The notes: generated by a model not told the origin, from the sequence alone. Positions 36,409 to 46,962 are shown, counted from the stretch's first letter. The stretch: 64,000 nucleotides of DNA from Novosphingobium sp. KCTC 2891 (GCF_025938155.1 NZ_JAPCZG010000003.1:62001-126000); one strand, 5' to 3'. Translations and numbers: made by a program.

Positions 36409-36440
36409 CCGTTTCGCCGAGTCCTGTCGAAGGGCGTCAC
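36409..36440. repeat. degenerate REP-like element upstream of purA
   Basis: The stretch reads as an imperfect copy of the same extragenic palindrome type seen before hisZ: CCGTTTCGCC, then GTCCTGTCGAAGGGC. Its arms pair only partly. It lies in the upstream region shared by the DUF2306-like gene and purA, where I see nothing else beyond possible promoters. Confidence 0.3.
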
Positions 36441-36474
36441 CGGATCCGCCTGGGCAGGGTGGTGGAGTATAAGC

Positions 36475-37764
36475 ATGGCCAACGTAACCGTGATCGGCGC
36501 CCAGTGGGGCGATGAAGGCAAAGGCAAGATCGTCGACTGGCTCGCCAGCCGTGCCGATGCCGTGGTGCGCTTTCAGGGCGGCCACAATGCCGGCCACACG
36601 CTCGTCGTGGGCGAACATGTCTACAAGCTTTCGCTGCTGCCCTCGGGCATCGTCACGGGCACGCTGTCGATCATCGGCAACGGCGTCGTGCTCGATCCCT
36701 GGGCGCTCAAGGCGGAAATCGAAAAGCTGACCGCGCAGGGCGTGGAGATCAATGCCGAAAACTTCGCCATTGCCGACAATTGCCCGCTGATTCTGCCGCT
36801 GCATCGGGACCTTGATGGCCTGCGTGAACAGGCCGCCGGCGCGGGCAAGATCGGCACCACCGGGCGCGGCATCGGCCCCGCCTATGAAGACAAGGTCGGC
36901 CGCCGCGCGATCCGCGTTTGCGATCTGGCCCACCTCGATGCGCTCGATGCGCAGCTCGATCGTCTTTGCGCGCACCACGATGCGCTGCGCGCCGGTTTCG
37001 GCCAGCCGCCGGTTGATCGCGCCGCGCTGATCGCCGAGCTGAAGGACATTGCGCCTTACGTGCTCCAGTTCGCGCAGCCAGTATGGATGCGCCTGAACAA
37101 GGTGCGCAAGGCCGGCGCCCGCATCCTGTTCGAGGGCGCGCAGGGCGTGCTGCTCGATGTCGATCACGGCACGTATCCGTTCGTCACGTCGTCGAACACC
37201 GTTTCGGGCACGGCGGCGTCCGGCTCGGGGCTTGGCCCCAATTCGACCGGCTTCGTGCTTGGCATCGTCAAGGCGTACACCACCCGCGTCGGTTCGGGAC
37301 CGTTCCCGACCGAGCTGGAGGATGAGACGGGCCAGCGGCTGGGCGAGCGCGGCCACGAATTCGGCACCGTGACCGGGCGCAAGCGCCGCTGCGGCTGGTT
37401 CGACGCGGTGCTGGTGCGCCAGTCCTGCGCGATTTCGGGCGTCACCGGCATCGCGCTGACCAAGCTCGACGTGCTCGACGGCTTCGACAAGGTGAAGATC
37501 TGCACCGGCTACCGCCTGCGCGGCAAGGTGCTGGACTATTTCCCCAGCCATGCCGCCGACCAGGCAGCGGTCGAGCCGATCTACGAGGAAATGGACGGCT
37601 GGGTGGGGACCACCGCGGGCGCGCGGTCCTGGGCCGATCTGCCGGCGCAGGCGATCAAGTATATCCAGCGCGTGCAGGAACTGATCGAGACGCCGGTGGC
37701 GCTGGTCAGCACCTCGCCCGAACGCGAGGACACGATCCTCGTGCGCGACCCGTTCGTCGACTGA
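36475..37764 (+). CDS. purA: adenylosuccinate synthetase
   Basis: Joins IMP and aspartate with GTP in AMP synthesis. The 429 residues match the family. [15 protein letters not shown] opens the protein and holds the catalytic Asp and the P-loop; [16 protein letters not shown], and the C-terminal [10 protein letters not shown] with base-recognising Asp follow. The ATG at 36475 is the family start, although the frame is open 56 codons upstream. The L,D-transpeptidase gene begins 5 bases after its stop, so the two are probably co-transcribed. Confidence 0.97.
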   Translation: MANVTVIGAQWGDEGKGKIVDWLASRADAVVRFQGGHNAGHTLVVGEHVYKLSLLPSGIVTGTLSIIGNGVVLDPWALKAEIEKLTAQGVEINAENFAIADNCPLILPLHRDLDGLREQAAGAGKIGTTGRGIGPAYEDKVGRRAIRVCDLAHLDALDAQLDRLCAHHDALRAGFGQPPVDRAALIAELKDIAPYVLQFAQPVWMRLNKVRKAGARILFEGAQGVLLDVDHGTYPFVTSSNTVSGTAASGSGLGPNSTGFVLGIVKAYTTRVGSGPFPTELEDETGQRLGERGHEFGTVTGRKRRCGWFDAVLVRQSCAISGVTGIALTKLDVLDGFDKVKICTGYRLRGKVLDYFPSHAADQAAVEPIYEEMDGWVGTTAGARSWADLPAQAIKYIQRVQELIETPVALVSTSPEREDTILVRDPFVD

Positions 37765-37769
37765 CGGCC

Positions 37770-38276
37770 ATGCGCCGCCTGCTCCTTCCCCTCGGCCTTG
37801 TGCTGGCGGCGGACGGAGCAGCGGCGTCGGTCGATCCCGGCCAGGCAGAGCCGCCCGCGGCCGGCTCGGTCCTGATCGAAAAGGCAGCCCGGCGCCTGAC
37901 ACTGTTCGACAGCGCCGGCCATGCCATGCGGACCTATTCGGGCATCCAACTGGGCGATGCGCCCGCAGGTCCGAAGCGCTTCGAGGGCGATGAACGCACC
38001 CCGGAAGGCCGCTATGTCATCGACTATGGCAATGCGGACAGCGCCTATCACCTCTCGTTGCATATCTCCTATCCGGATTCGCGCGACGTGGCCTTCGCGC
38101 ACGCGCGGGGCCGCAGCCCCGGCGGACTGATCTTCATCCACGGCCAGCCCAACGGCTTTCAAGGGCAGCGGATGCCGGGCGACTGGACCGATGGCTGCAT
38201 CGCCTTAAGCAACGAGCAGATCGAGGAAATATGGTCGATGGTTGCCGACGGCACGCCGATCGACATCAAACCTTGA
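37770..38276 (+). CDS. L,D-transpeptidase (YkuD domain)
   Basis: A 168-residue exported protein. A signal peptide (MRRLLLPLGLVLAADGAAA) precedes a single YkuD domain. The catalytic core is IFIHGQPNG followed by DWTDGCIALSN: the Cys is the nucleophile and the upstream His the base, in the usual H...S/T-x-GC order. Such enzymes form 3-3 cross-links in peptidoglycan or attach lipoproteins to it. Lack of LysM or other wall-binding domain makes it a minimal form. The ATG is 5 bases after purA. Confidence 0.87.
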   Translation: MRRLLLPLGLVLAADGAAASVDPGQAEPPAAGSVLIEKAARRLTLFDSAGHAMRTYSGIQLGDAPAGPKRFEGDERTPEGRYVIDYGNADSAYHLSLHISYPDSRDVAFAHARGRSPGGLIFIHGQPNGFQGQRMPGDWTDGCIALSNEQIEEIWSMVADGTPIDIKP

Positions 38277-38316
38277 TCCAAAATCGAGGTATTGTCGGTT
38301 GACCCCGGCGGCCTTG

Positions 38317-38331
38317 TTCTACTCTTGTTCG
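38317..38331. promoter_or_regulatory. LexA-like box upstream of the winged-helix gene
   Basis: GTTC-N7-GTTC, the same direct repeat as before uvrB, ends 31 bases before the ATG of the downstream regulator gene. One such match per strand per 64 kb is expected by chance, so location is the main support. Confidence 0.45.
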
Positions 38332-38362
38332 CATTACGTGCAAATACGGAGCGAACAGAATC

Positions 38363-39355
38363 ATGGGGCAGGCCGCAGCGCCTTTCGATTTCCAACCTGG
38401 CGAGACCGGAGGCGGGGGGCGTGGCCTTGGAGCGCTGGCCGTCTCGATCTTTGCGGATCGCGGCTATCTGCGCGCGGAAATGGCCGAGGATGCGGCGGCG
38501 GCAGGGCTGCGCGTGGCGCAGACCGCGGACTTCGAGCGGCTCCTTGGCGGTGATGGGGCACCGGCGGGCGATCTTGTCCTTGTCGATTGCCCCGTCGTGG
38601 AAGGCGCCCAGCTGGCCGCACTGTCGCAGCTGGATATTCATGCCGCGAAAGGGCTCGCGCATCTGGTGGTCTCGACCAGTATAGGCTCGCTCGACGATGT
38701 GTTCGGTTGCCTTGATCAGTCTGACGCGCAAATCCTCGTCAGCCCCAGTCGGGCCGAACGGGTGATTGCGCTCGGCCGCGTGATTGCCCGTCTTGGCAAC
38801 CGCGTGCGTGAACTGTCGGAGGACGACCGCCTCTCGCTGCTGCGGCTGACCGATCAGGTCACCCAGATCGCCCAGAAGCTGGAAGCCTTGTCGTCGGGCA
38901 GCAATGTCGTCTCGCCCGATGCCTCGGCTTTTCGTTTCGACGGGCATGGAGACGATACGCGGATGGAGGAGCCGGGCGATCGGCTCGTTCGCGCGGCCCG
39001 GCCGGCCTTGCCCGATCCGCGTCTCGTGCGCCGGGTGATCCGCCAGCGCCAGTTGCGGGGCCGCTTTTTCGGTGGCGATCTCTTTGCTGATCCGGCGTGG
39101 GACATGCTGCTTGATCTGACGGCTGCGCGGGCGGAGCACGTGCGCGTCTCGGTCACGTCGCTATGCATCGCCTCGGGTGTCCCGCCTACCACGGCGCTGC
39201 GCTGGATCGGTCAGATGACCGATGCCGGCCTGCTCCAGCGCGTCGATGACGAGACAGACCGCCGCCGCGCCTTCATCACCCTGTCCGACAAGGCGGCAGA
39301 CGCGATGGCCCGTTATTTTGCCGAACTGGCCGCGACCGCGTCAGCGCTGGTCTGA
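38363..39355 (+). CDS. winged-helix DNA-binding protein with receiver-like N-terminal domain
   Basis: A 330-residue predicted regulator. Residues ~220-330 form a MarR-type winged helix: LTAARAEHVRVSVTSLCIASGVPPTTALRWIGQMTDAGLLQR is the helix-turn-helix, DETDRRRAFITLSDKA the wing. Residues ~25-150 have the alternating beta-alpha pattern of a receiver or Rossmann-type domain (DLVLVDCPVVEG, ILVSPSRAE), without a clear phospho-acceptor. A short coiled-coil link (VRELSEDDRLSLLRLTDQ) separates them. I do not know a characterised homologue; proteins with this build are frequent in sphingomonads. It may respond to DNA damage, given the LexA-like box upstream. Confidence 0.75.
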   Translation: MGQAAAPFDFQPGETGGGGRGLGALAVSIFADRGYLRAEMAEDAAAAGLRVAQTADFERLLGGDGAPAGDLVLVDCPVVEGAQLAALSQLDIHAAKGLAHLVVSTSIGSLDDVFGCLDQSDAQILVSPSRAERVIALGRVIARLGNRVRELSEDDRLSLLRLTDQVTQIAQKLEALSSGSNVVSPDASAFRFDGHGDDTRMEEPGDRLVRAARPALPDPRLVRRVIRQRQLRGRFFGGDLFADPAWDMLLDLTAARAEHVRVSVTSLCIASGVPPTTALRWIGQMTDAGLLQRVDDETDRRRAFITLSDKAADAMARYFAELAATASALV

Positions 39356-39436
39356 TGCGGAAAGTCCGGTTCGGATGAAAAACCATCCCGGTATTTTGAA
39401 TCGGCCGGGGAATAAAGCAATGTGCGCTGCCGTTAA

Positions 39437-40246
39437 GTGATCGTGCCTGCTTCAAGGAAGAAACCCGACAGCGGGATGTATCCGATAGCCGGCGACGACG
39501 ATATTCTTTCGGGCGATACCGGCGATGATCGCCTGAACGGCGGCAGTGGCAACGATCACATCGATGGTGGTGACGGCCGTGACACCGAGCGTGGCGGTAC
39601 CGGCGACGATTCGATGTCGGGCGCCAACGGCGACGATCGCCTGTTCGGCGATTCGGGATCCGATTCGATGGATGGCGGCGCCGGAGGCGACACGATGTCG
39701 GGTGGCAACGGTGACGATCATCTCGCCGGCGGCAGCGGCAATGATCGTGAATCCGGCGGTGCCGGTATCGATCATCTGGACGGTGACGACGGCAACGACT
39801 CGCTGTCCGGCGGTGACGGCAACGATGTGCTCGGCGGCGGTTCGGGCGACGACGTGCTCAAGGGCGGCAACGGCGACGACAGCCTGTCCGGCGGCACTGG
39901 CAGTGACAAGCTGTTTGGTGGTCTGGGGGCCGACACCTTCGTGTTCACCAGCGCGGATTTCGGTGTCGATGTGAGCGGCAGCACCGACCGCATCGTCGAC
40001 TTCCACCAGGACCAGGGCGATCGCATCGACCTGTCGGGCATTGATGCCAATGTCTCGGCCGATGGTGACCAGGCGTTCTCGTTCATCGGCAATGCGGCAT
40101 TCTCGAACACGGCTGGAGAACTGCGTTTCGAGCAACTGACGGGCCGCACCATGCTGACCGGCGACACCAACGGCGACGGCGTTGCCGACTTTGCCATCCG
40201 CATCGACGGCGTGAACGCGCTCGTCGCAGGCGATCTGGTGCTGTAA
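39437..40246 (+). CDS. short RTX (calcium-binding) protein
   Basis: A 269-residue protein. Residues ~20-165 consist of nonapeptide RTX repeats (GGSGNDHIDGGDG type, about 15 units) that fold into a calcium-dependent beta-roll. The C-terminal ~100 residues match the serralysin M10 C-terminal domain (DTFVFTSADFG ... GDTNGDGVADFAIRIDG), a type I secretion signal. No protease, lipase or adhesion domain precedes the repeats, so only the secretion and calcium-binding parts are present. The GTG at 39437 lacks a convincing ribosome-binding site; ATG at 39476 is an alternative. No type I exporter is nearby. Confidence 0.8.
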   Translation: MIVPASRKKPDSGMYPIAGDDDILSGDTGDDRLNGGSGNDHIDGGDGRDTERGGTGDDSMSGANGDDRLFGDSGSDSMDGGAGGDTMSGGNGDDHLAGGSGNDRESGGAGIDHLDGDDGNDSLSGGDGNDVLGGGSGDDVLKGGNGDDSLSGGTGSDKLFGGLGADTFVFTSADFGVDVSGSTDRIVDFHQDQGDRIDLSGIDANVSADGDQAFSFIGNAAFSNTAGELRFEQLTGRTMLTGDTNGDGVADFAIRIDGVNALVAGDLVL

Positions 40247-40308
40247 CCCTATCCGCCGGGCGCTCTGCGATGCCGGGCGCCCGGTCCGGACGCAATCGCA
40301 ACAAGGAA

Positions 40309-40384
40309 TGGTGGGCGGTGAGGGGCTCGAACCCCCGACCCTCTCGGTGTAAACGAGATGCTCTACCAACTGAGCTAACCGCCC
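40309..40384 (-). tRNA. tRNA-Val (anticodon TAC)
   Basis: The minus strand gives GGGCGGTTAGCTCAGTTGG at the 5' end, an anticodon arm CTCGTTTACACCGAG with anticodon TAC, a GGTTCGAGCCC T-arm, and a 7-bp acceptor stem GGGCGGT/ACCGCCC with discriminator A. The terminal CCA is encoded at 40309-40311. Confidence 0.95.
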
Positions 40385-40549
40385 GCCGCAGCGGAAACCG
40401 CGCTATTGCGCGGTTTCCTGCGTTCCGTCAATGCCTCCCCGTCGCAAGAGGGGCATTGGATTGACCCTGCTCGCGGGGCAGTCTCGCAATGGTCGGGAAG
40501 TGGTCCGGGTCCGTTTGAAGAGGCGCCCTGCGTTGCATTTCAGCGCGGC

Positions 40550-40700
40550 CTATGCGGGCTGGCCCTTGCCGTTGCGGGCGAGCGATGCCGACATGGCCGC
40601 CAGTTCGATCTGCCGGCCTACACCCAACTTGGCAAAGATCTGCTCCAGCTGCGAGCGCACGGAGCCAAGCCGCGCGGCCTTGTACCCTGCCGCAAAGTAG
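40550..40700 (-). pseudogene. decayed LuxR-type HTH remnant
   Basis: On the minus strand the frame reads ...YKAARLGSVRSQLEQIFAKLGVGRQIELAA, close to the recognition half of a LuxR-type HTH (EIAxxLGxSxxTVRxQLxxIFAKLGVxRQxELV) but with codons missing: the loop between AARLG and VRSQL has lost about four residues. No intact start or N-terminal domain is present, and the gene is flanked by the tRNA and a periplasmic protein gene. The 40385-40549 stretch beside it, downstream on the minus strand, contains nothing else I can support. Confidence 0.55.
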
Positions 40701-40737
40701 TAGGCGATTCTTGCGAGGGTGACCGGCGCGGGAAGCG

Positions 40738-41118
40738 TCAGCCGTCGCAGGCGGAATCGTCGCCGGCTCGGCATGCCGCCACCGCGCGGCGCCATTCGGC
40801 CAGGTCGCGCTGGTACTGCGCGCGGCTCTGCTCATAGTCCGCCACGTCGCGCCGGTGGTCTTCCACCCGCCCGCTGTAGCCTTCGTTGTCTGCCGTGGGA
40901 TTGCCCTGTTCGCGCCATGCGCGCCAGCCTTCGGCGTAACGGGCATCGCGTTCGCGCACCATCGCGGCTTCACGCAAGTTCAGTTGCCGGATGATCTCGC
41001 GGTCGCGGGCCCGTGCTGCCGCCGAGCGCATCGCGGGGTCTTTCGGATTGTCTGCCCACGCGCTGACAGGTGCCGCCGCGGCGGCGATCGCCGCACAGGC
41101 CATGACCCAAACCCTCAT
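40738..41118 (-). CDS. small periplasmic protein of unknown function
   Basis: A 126-residue exported protein. A signal peptide (MRVWVMACAAIAAAAAPVSAWA) ends at AWA-D, and the mature part is hydrophilic and helical, rich in Arg, Glu and Ala (RDREIIRQLNLREAAMVRERDARYAEGWRAW), with a Cys pair near the C-terminus (CRAGDDSAC). The helix pattern suggests a coiled coil. No family is recognised. I start at MRVWVM, with GGGCGGAG 9 bases upstream; the frame is open 13 codons earlier. Confidence 0.7.
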   Translation of the reverse strand: MRVWVMACAAIAAAAAPVSAWADNPKDPAMRSAAARARDREIIRQLNLREAAMVRERDARYAEGWRAWREQGNPTADNEGYSGRVEDHRRDVADYEQSRAQYQRDLAEWRRAVAACRAGDDSACDG

Positions 41119-41253
41119 TGTTTCTCCGCCCGTCTTGTTGTCGGCACCGAGTATCAAGGCGATGGACCGCCGCGCAATGCAACCGCGACGAACGGTTGGC
41201 AGTCCGTCACGACAATCGGGCGTTTCGTCTCTCGGTCGTGCCGCGACTGGGTT

Positions 41254-42153
41254 CTATTCGGCCCCTCGGTAGCGCAGCGCCTCGACCACCGCCGCGAAGG
41301 CCGGGGTCGGTTGCCGCCGGCTGGGGTAATAGAGATGGTAGCCGGGAAACGGCGGCGACCAGCGGGACAGCACGGCTTCGAGCCGGCCGCTGTCCAGATG
41401 CGGCTGGACCATGGTCTGCGGCAGATAGGCGATACCGAAACCGTCCAGCGCGGCCTCCAGGATCGAGAACACCGACGAGAAGGTCAGCGGGCCATCCACC
41501 CGCACGCGAAATTCGCGGTCATCGCGCTCGAACTCCCAGGCATAGAGCCCGCCATAGGTCGGCAGGCGCAGGTTGATGCAGGGAAAGCCGGTCAGGTCCT
41601 CCGGCTGATGGGGCCGGCCGTGTCGGGCGAAGAACGCCGGAGCGGCTACCGCGAGCATCCGGGCGTCGGGACCGATCCGCACCGCGATCATGTCCTTCGC
41701 CACGATCTCGCCAAAGCGGACGCCGGCGTCGAAACGCTCTGCCACGATGTCGGTGAGGCGGTAGTCGGTAGCGACTTCGACATGAATGTCGGGATGGTCG
41801 GGGAGGAACCGCCGCAGCGCCGGCCACAGCACGAATGCCATCGAATGCTCGTCGGCGCTGATCCTCACCGTGCCCGCCGGCTTTTCGCGCAAGGCGCTCA
41901 GGGCCGCGACGTCCGCCTCGATATCGTCGAAACGCGGCCCGATCGATTGCAGCAGCCGGTCGCCCGCCTCGGTGGGTGTCACGCTCCGCGTGGTGCGGTT
42001 CAGCAGGCGCAGCCCCAGCCGTTCCTCCAGCCCGCGCACGCTGTGGCTGACCGCCGAGGGCGTGACGCCAAGCTGCGCCGCCGCGCGGGTGAAGCTACGC
42101 TCTCGCGCGACAGCCAGGAAGAAGGTGAGTTCGGCGAGGTGTTGCCGGTTCAT
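41254..42153 (-). CDS. LysR-family transcriptional regulator
   Basis: A 299-residue LTTR. The N-terminal winged HTH (ELTFFLAVARERSFTRAAAQLGVTPSAVSHSVRGLEERLG) is typical and is followed by the two-lobed effector domain. AGVRFGEIVAKDMIAVRIG places it in the CrgA/DsdC-like group common beside oxidoreductases. It is divergent from the cupin gene, the arrangement for a regulator of that gene. It resembles the second LysR at 46054: both share YAWEFE and KDMIA-RIGPD segments. A small dyad sits at its start codon. Confidence 0.92.
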   Translation of the reverse strand: MNRQHLAELTFFLAVARERSFTRAAAQLGVTPSAVSHSVRGLEERLGLRLLNRTTRSVTPTEAGDRLLQSIGPRFDDIEADVAALSALREKPAGTVRISADEHSMAFVLWPALRRFLPDHPDIHVEVATDYRLTDIVAERFDAGVRFGEIVAKDMIAVRIGPDARMLAVAAPAFFARHGRPHQPEDLTGFPCINLRLPTYGGLYAWEFERDDREFRVRVDGPLTFSSVFSILEAALDGFGIAYLPQTMVQPHLDSGRLEAVLSRWSPPFPGYHLYYPSRRQPTPAFAAVVEALRYRGAE

Positions 42154-42155
42154 TG

Positions 42156-42166
42156 ATGAGCCTCAT
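42156..42166. promoter_or_regulatory. small dyad at the LysR start
   Basis: ATGAG-C-CTCAT, within the broader TGATGAGCCTCATTCA, lies 2 bases before the LysR ATG on the minus strand. It could be an autoregulatory LysR site, but it is short and might be accidental. Confidence 0.25.
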
Positions 42167-42276
42167 TCACAGCCGCATGGAAATAGCGCCTTCTTATCCG
42201 GCAAGTCCATCGCGGCTATCGCGCCACCTTGCCGGAAGCGGCCGCGAAGCTTCCTGGCCCCATGCAGGAGCAGCCG

Positions 42277-42687
42277 ATGAAGATTTTCCGCAATGGATCG
42301 AGGCCGTCGCAGCAAGGGCCGGCTGAATGGTTCACGGGATCGGTGCGGATCGATCCGTTGAACACTGCTCCGCCGCCGGCCCGCACCGGCGCCGCAAGCG
42401 TGACGTTCGAGCCGGGCGCCCGCACGGCATGGCATACGCATCCGCTCGGCCAGACTCTGGTCGTCACCGCCGGCGTGGGCTGGACCCAGTGCGAGGGTGA
42501 GCCGATCGTGGAAATCCGCGCCGGCGACGTGATCTGGTGCCCGCCGGGACATCGCCACTGGCACGGGGCGACCCCAACCACCGCGATGACCCACATCGCC
42601 ATCCAGGAAGCGCTCGACGGCAAGATGGTCGAATGGATGGAACACGTGACCGACGCACAGTACCTCGCCGGCCCTCCCGGCGAATAA
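42277..42687 (+). CDS. cupin-domain protein
   Basis: A 136-residue single-domain cupin. Metal ligands are His53, His55 and Gln59 in WHTHPLGQT and a His in GHRHWHG (His92 or His94). This is the quercetinase/YhaK-like small cupin that often appears beside aldo/keto reductases. A CAGGAG element 6 bases before the ATG at 42277 fixes the start; the open frame extends 16 codons upstream. It is followed, after a pentanucleotide repeat, by the alcohol dehydrogenase, and is likely controlled by the divergent LysR. Substrate unknown. Confidence 0.85.
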   Translation: MKIFRNGSRPSQQGPAEWFTGSVRIDPLNTAPPPARTGAASVTFEPGARTAWHTHPLGQTLVVTAGVGWTQCEGEPIVEIRAGDVIWCPPGHRHWHGATPTTAMTHIAIQEALDGKMVEWMEHVTDAQYLAGPPGE

Positions 42688-42689
42688 AT

Positions 42690-42741
42690 CCTCTCCTCTC
42701 CTCTCCTCTCCTCTCCTCTCCTCTCCTCTCCTCTCCTCTCC
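42690..42741. repeat. pentanucleotide microsatellite (CTCTC)10
   Basis: Ten exact head-to-tail copies of CTCTC plus one C on each side, between the cupin stop codon and the AAGGAAA ribosome-binding site of the alcohol dehydrogenase. It is perfect, unusually long, and markedly different from the surrounding GC-rich sequence. Confidence 0.97.
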
Positions 42742-42752
42742 AAGGAAACCTC

Positions 42753-43805
42753 ATGCTGACCAAAGCCTATGGCGCCCATGCCGCCGACAAGCCGCTCGTG
42801 CCCATGGATATCGAGCGGCGCGCGCCCGGCGCGCACGACGTGCAGATCGACATCGCCTTTTGCGGCATCTGCCATTCCGACCTCCATCAGGTGCGTTCCG
42901 AATGGAGCGGGACCATCTACCCCTGCGTGCCGGGGCACGAGATTGTCGGCCGGGTAAGCGCGGTGGGCGATGCCGTCACTGCGTTCAACGTCGGCGATCT
43001 GGTCGGGGTGGGCTGCATGGTGGACAGCTGCCAGCACTGCCACTCGTGCGAAGACGGCTTCGAGCAATTCTGCGAGAACGGCTTCACCGGCACGTACAAT
43101 GCCCCGACGGCGGACGCCCCCGGCCACACGCTCGGCGGCTATTCGCAGCAGATCGTGGTCGATGACAAGTTCGTGCTCAAGGTGACGCACGGCGAGGAAC
43201 AGCTTGCCGCAGTCGCGCCCCTGCTGTGCGCCGGCATCACCACCTACTCGCCGCTGCGCCACTGGAAGGCGGGACCGGGCAAGAAGGTGGGCATCGTCGG
43301 CATCGGCGGCCTTGGTCACATGGGCGTGAAGCTGGCCCATGCCATGGGCGCGCACGTGGTCGCCTTCACCACCTCCGAGAGCAAGCGCGACGATGCGAAG
43401 GCTCTGGGCGCCGATGAGGTGGTGGTTTCGCGCAATCCCGAGGAAATGGCGGCGCACGCCAACAGCTTCGATTTCATCCTCGATACGGTGGCGGCAAGCC
43501 ACGATCTCGACGCGTTTACCGCCCTGCTCAAGCGCGACGGCACGTTGACGCTGGTCGGCGTTCCCGAACACGCGCACCCGTCGCCGGATGTTTCTGCGCT
43601 GATCTTCAAGCGCCGCTCCATTGCCGGCTCGCTGATCGGCGGCATTGCCGAGACGCAGGAAATGCTCGATTTCTGTGCCCGGAACGGGATCGTCGCCGAT
43701 GTCGAACTGATCGCGGCGGAGCAGATCGAGGGCGCTTTCGAGCGGATGCAGCGCAGCGACGTGAAGTATCGCTTCGTCATCGACATCGCCACAATGGCGG
43801 ACTGA
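42753..43805 (+). CDS. zinc-dependent alcohol dehydrogenase (YahK/CAD type)
   Basis: A 350-residue medium-chain dehydrogenase that reduces aldehydes with NADPH. Catalytic zinc ligands are in GICHSD and GHEIVG plus a later Cys; the structural zinc uses the four Cys of DSCQHCHSCEDGFEQFC. GIGGLGHMG is the nucleotide-binding loop and the following TTSESKRDDA suggests NADP. Length and motifs fit the cinnamyl-alcohol/YahK branch. The AAGGAAA site 5 bases before the ATG follows the CTCTC array directly, so the array forms part of its untranslated leader. A terminator follows. Confidence 0.92.
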   Translation: MLTKAYGAHAADKPLVPMDIERRAPGAHDVQIDIAFCGICHSDLHQVRSEWSGTIYPCVPGHEIVGRVSAVGDAVTAFNVGDLVGVGCMVDSCQHCHSCEDGFEQFCENGFTGTYNAPTADAPGHTLGGYSQQIVVDDKFVLKVTHGEEQLAAVAPLLCAGITTYSPLRHWKAGPGKKVGIVGIGGLGHMGVKLAHAMGAHVVAFTTSESKRDDAKALGADEVVVSRNPEEMAAHANSFDFILDTVAASHDLDAFTALLKRDGTLTLVGVPEHAHPSPDVSALIFKRRSIAGSLIGGIAETQEMLDFCARNGIVADVELIAAEQIEGAFERMQRSDVKYRFVIDIATMAD

Positions 43806-43814
43806 TGGAAAGAC

Positions 43815-43855
43815 GCCGGGGCCTCGCCCACCGTTGTGGTGGATGAAGCCCCGGC
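43815..43855. terminator. bidirectional hairpin terminator
   Basis: GCCGGGGC / GCCCCGGC, a perfect 8-bp stem enclosing a second small hairpin (CCCACC...GGTGG), between the convergent dehydrogenase and aldo/keto reductase genes. Confidence 0.6.
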
Positions 43856-43881
43856 CCCTTCCGGCATCCGGGCTTACAGCA

Positions 43882-46024
<2,143 letters not shown>

Positions 46025-46053
46025 CTACATGAACCTATATCTGGATGTGATTA

Positions 46054-46953
46054 ATGTTGCGCGATGAGCTGGGCGATCTCGCTGTTTTCCTCGCAGTCGC
46101 CGAAGAGCAGAGCTTCACGCGCGCTGCCGCGCGGCTGGGCACCTCGCAGTCGGCGCTGAGCCAGACGGTGCGCCGGCTGGAGGAGCACTTGGGGGTCAAG
46201 CTGCTGGCGCGCACGACGCGCACCGTGAACCCGACCGAGGCGGGCGAGCAGTTGCTCGCCACGCTGCGCCCGGCGCTGGGCGACATCCGCGACCGGCTGG
46301 CCGCGCTGGGCCAGTTTCGCGACCGGCCTGCCGGACTGGTGCGGATCACCACCAGTCGCCACGCGGCGGAAAGCGTGCTGTGGCCCGCGATCGACCGCGT
46401 GATGGCGCGCTATCCTGATGTCGAGGTGGAGCTTTCGATCGATGGCGCATTGACCAATATCGTCGCCGATCGCTTCGATGCCGGCGTCCGGCTGGGCGAA
46501 AGCGTGGAAAAGGACATGATCGCGCTGCGCATCGGGCCTGACTTGCGCCTGGCGGTGGTCGCGGCGCCGGGCTATTTCGCGGATCGGCCCGTGCCGCGCA
46601 CGCCCCGCGACCTGACTGGGCATCGCTGCATCAATTTGCGCATGGCCACGCGCGGCAACCTCTATGCCTGGGAATTCGAGAAGGACGGGCAGGCGCTCAA
46701 CGTGCGGGTCGAAGGCCCGCTGATCGTGAACGACGGGGTGATGGCGCTGCAGGCGGCGCGTGCCGGGCACGGCATCGCCTGCACGATCGAGGATGAAGCG
46801 ATGCGCCGCGACGTGGCCGAGGGACGGCTGGTCCGGGTGCTGGAGGACTGGTGCCCACCATTTGCGGGACACCACCTCTATTACCCGGACCGACGCAATC
46901 TCTCGCCCGCGTTCAGGGCCGTGCTGGAGGAATTGCGCGCCACCCGGACCTGA
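46054..46953 (+). CDS. LysR-family transcriptional regulator (paralogue)
   Basis: A 299-residue LTTR, same length as the regulator at 41254-42153 and similar throughout. The HTH reads LAVFLAVAEEQSFTRAAARLGTSQSALSQTVRRLEEHLG. The effector domain shares KDMIALRIGPD, CINLRMATRGNLYAWEFEKDG and the ending HHLYYPDRRNLSPAF. It is divergent from the aldo/keto reductase pair and probably activates them in response to a reactive carbonyl or aromatic compound; the inducer is unknown. Its stop lies 9 bases from the convergent copB stop. Confidence 0.92.
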   Translation: MLRDELGDLAVFLAVAEEQSFTRAAARLGTSQSALSQTVRRLEEHLGVKLLARTTRTVNPTEAGEQLLATLRPALGDIRDRLAALGQFRDRPAGLVRITTSRHAAESVLWPAIDRVMARYPDVEVELSIDGALTNIVADRFDAGVRLGESVEKDMIALRIGPDLRLAVVAAPGYFADRPVPRTPRDLTGHRCINLRMATRGNLYAWEFEKDGQALNVRVEGPLIVNDGVMALQAARAGHGIACTIEDEAMRRDVAEGRLVRVLEDWCPPFAGHHLYYPDRRNLSPAFRAVLEELRATRT

Positions 46954-46962
46954 CCGCTCGGT

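Noticed and set aside
40270..40464. Small plus-strand frame across tRNA-Val
   Set aside because: It is antisense to the tRNA and has no ribosome-binding site.
42216..43577. Minus-strand frame with GEERR repeats through the microsatellite
   Set aside because: The repeat is read as peptide only because CTCTC keeps the frame open; the plus-strand dehydrogenase is the real gene.
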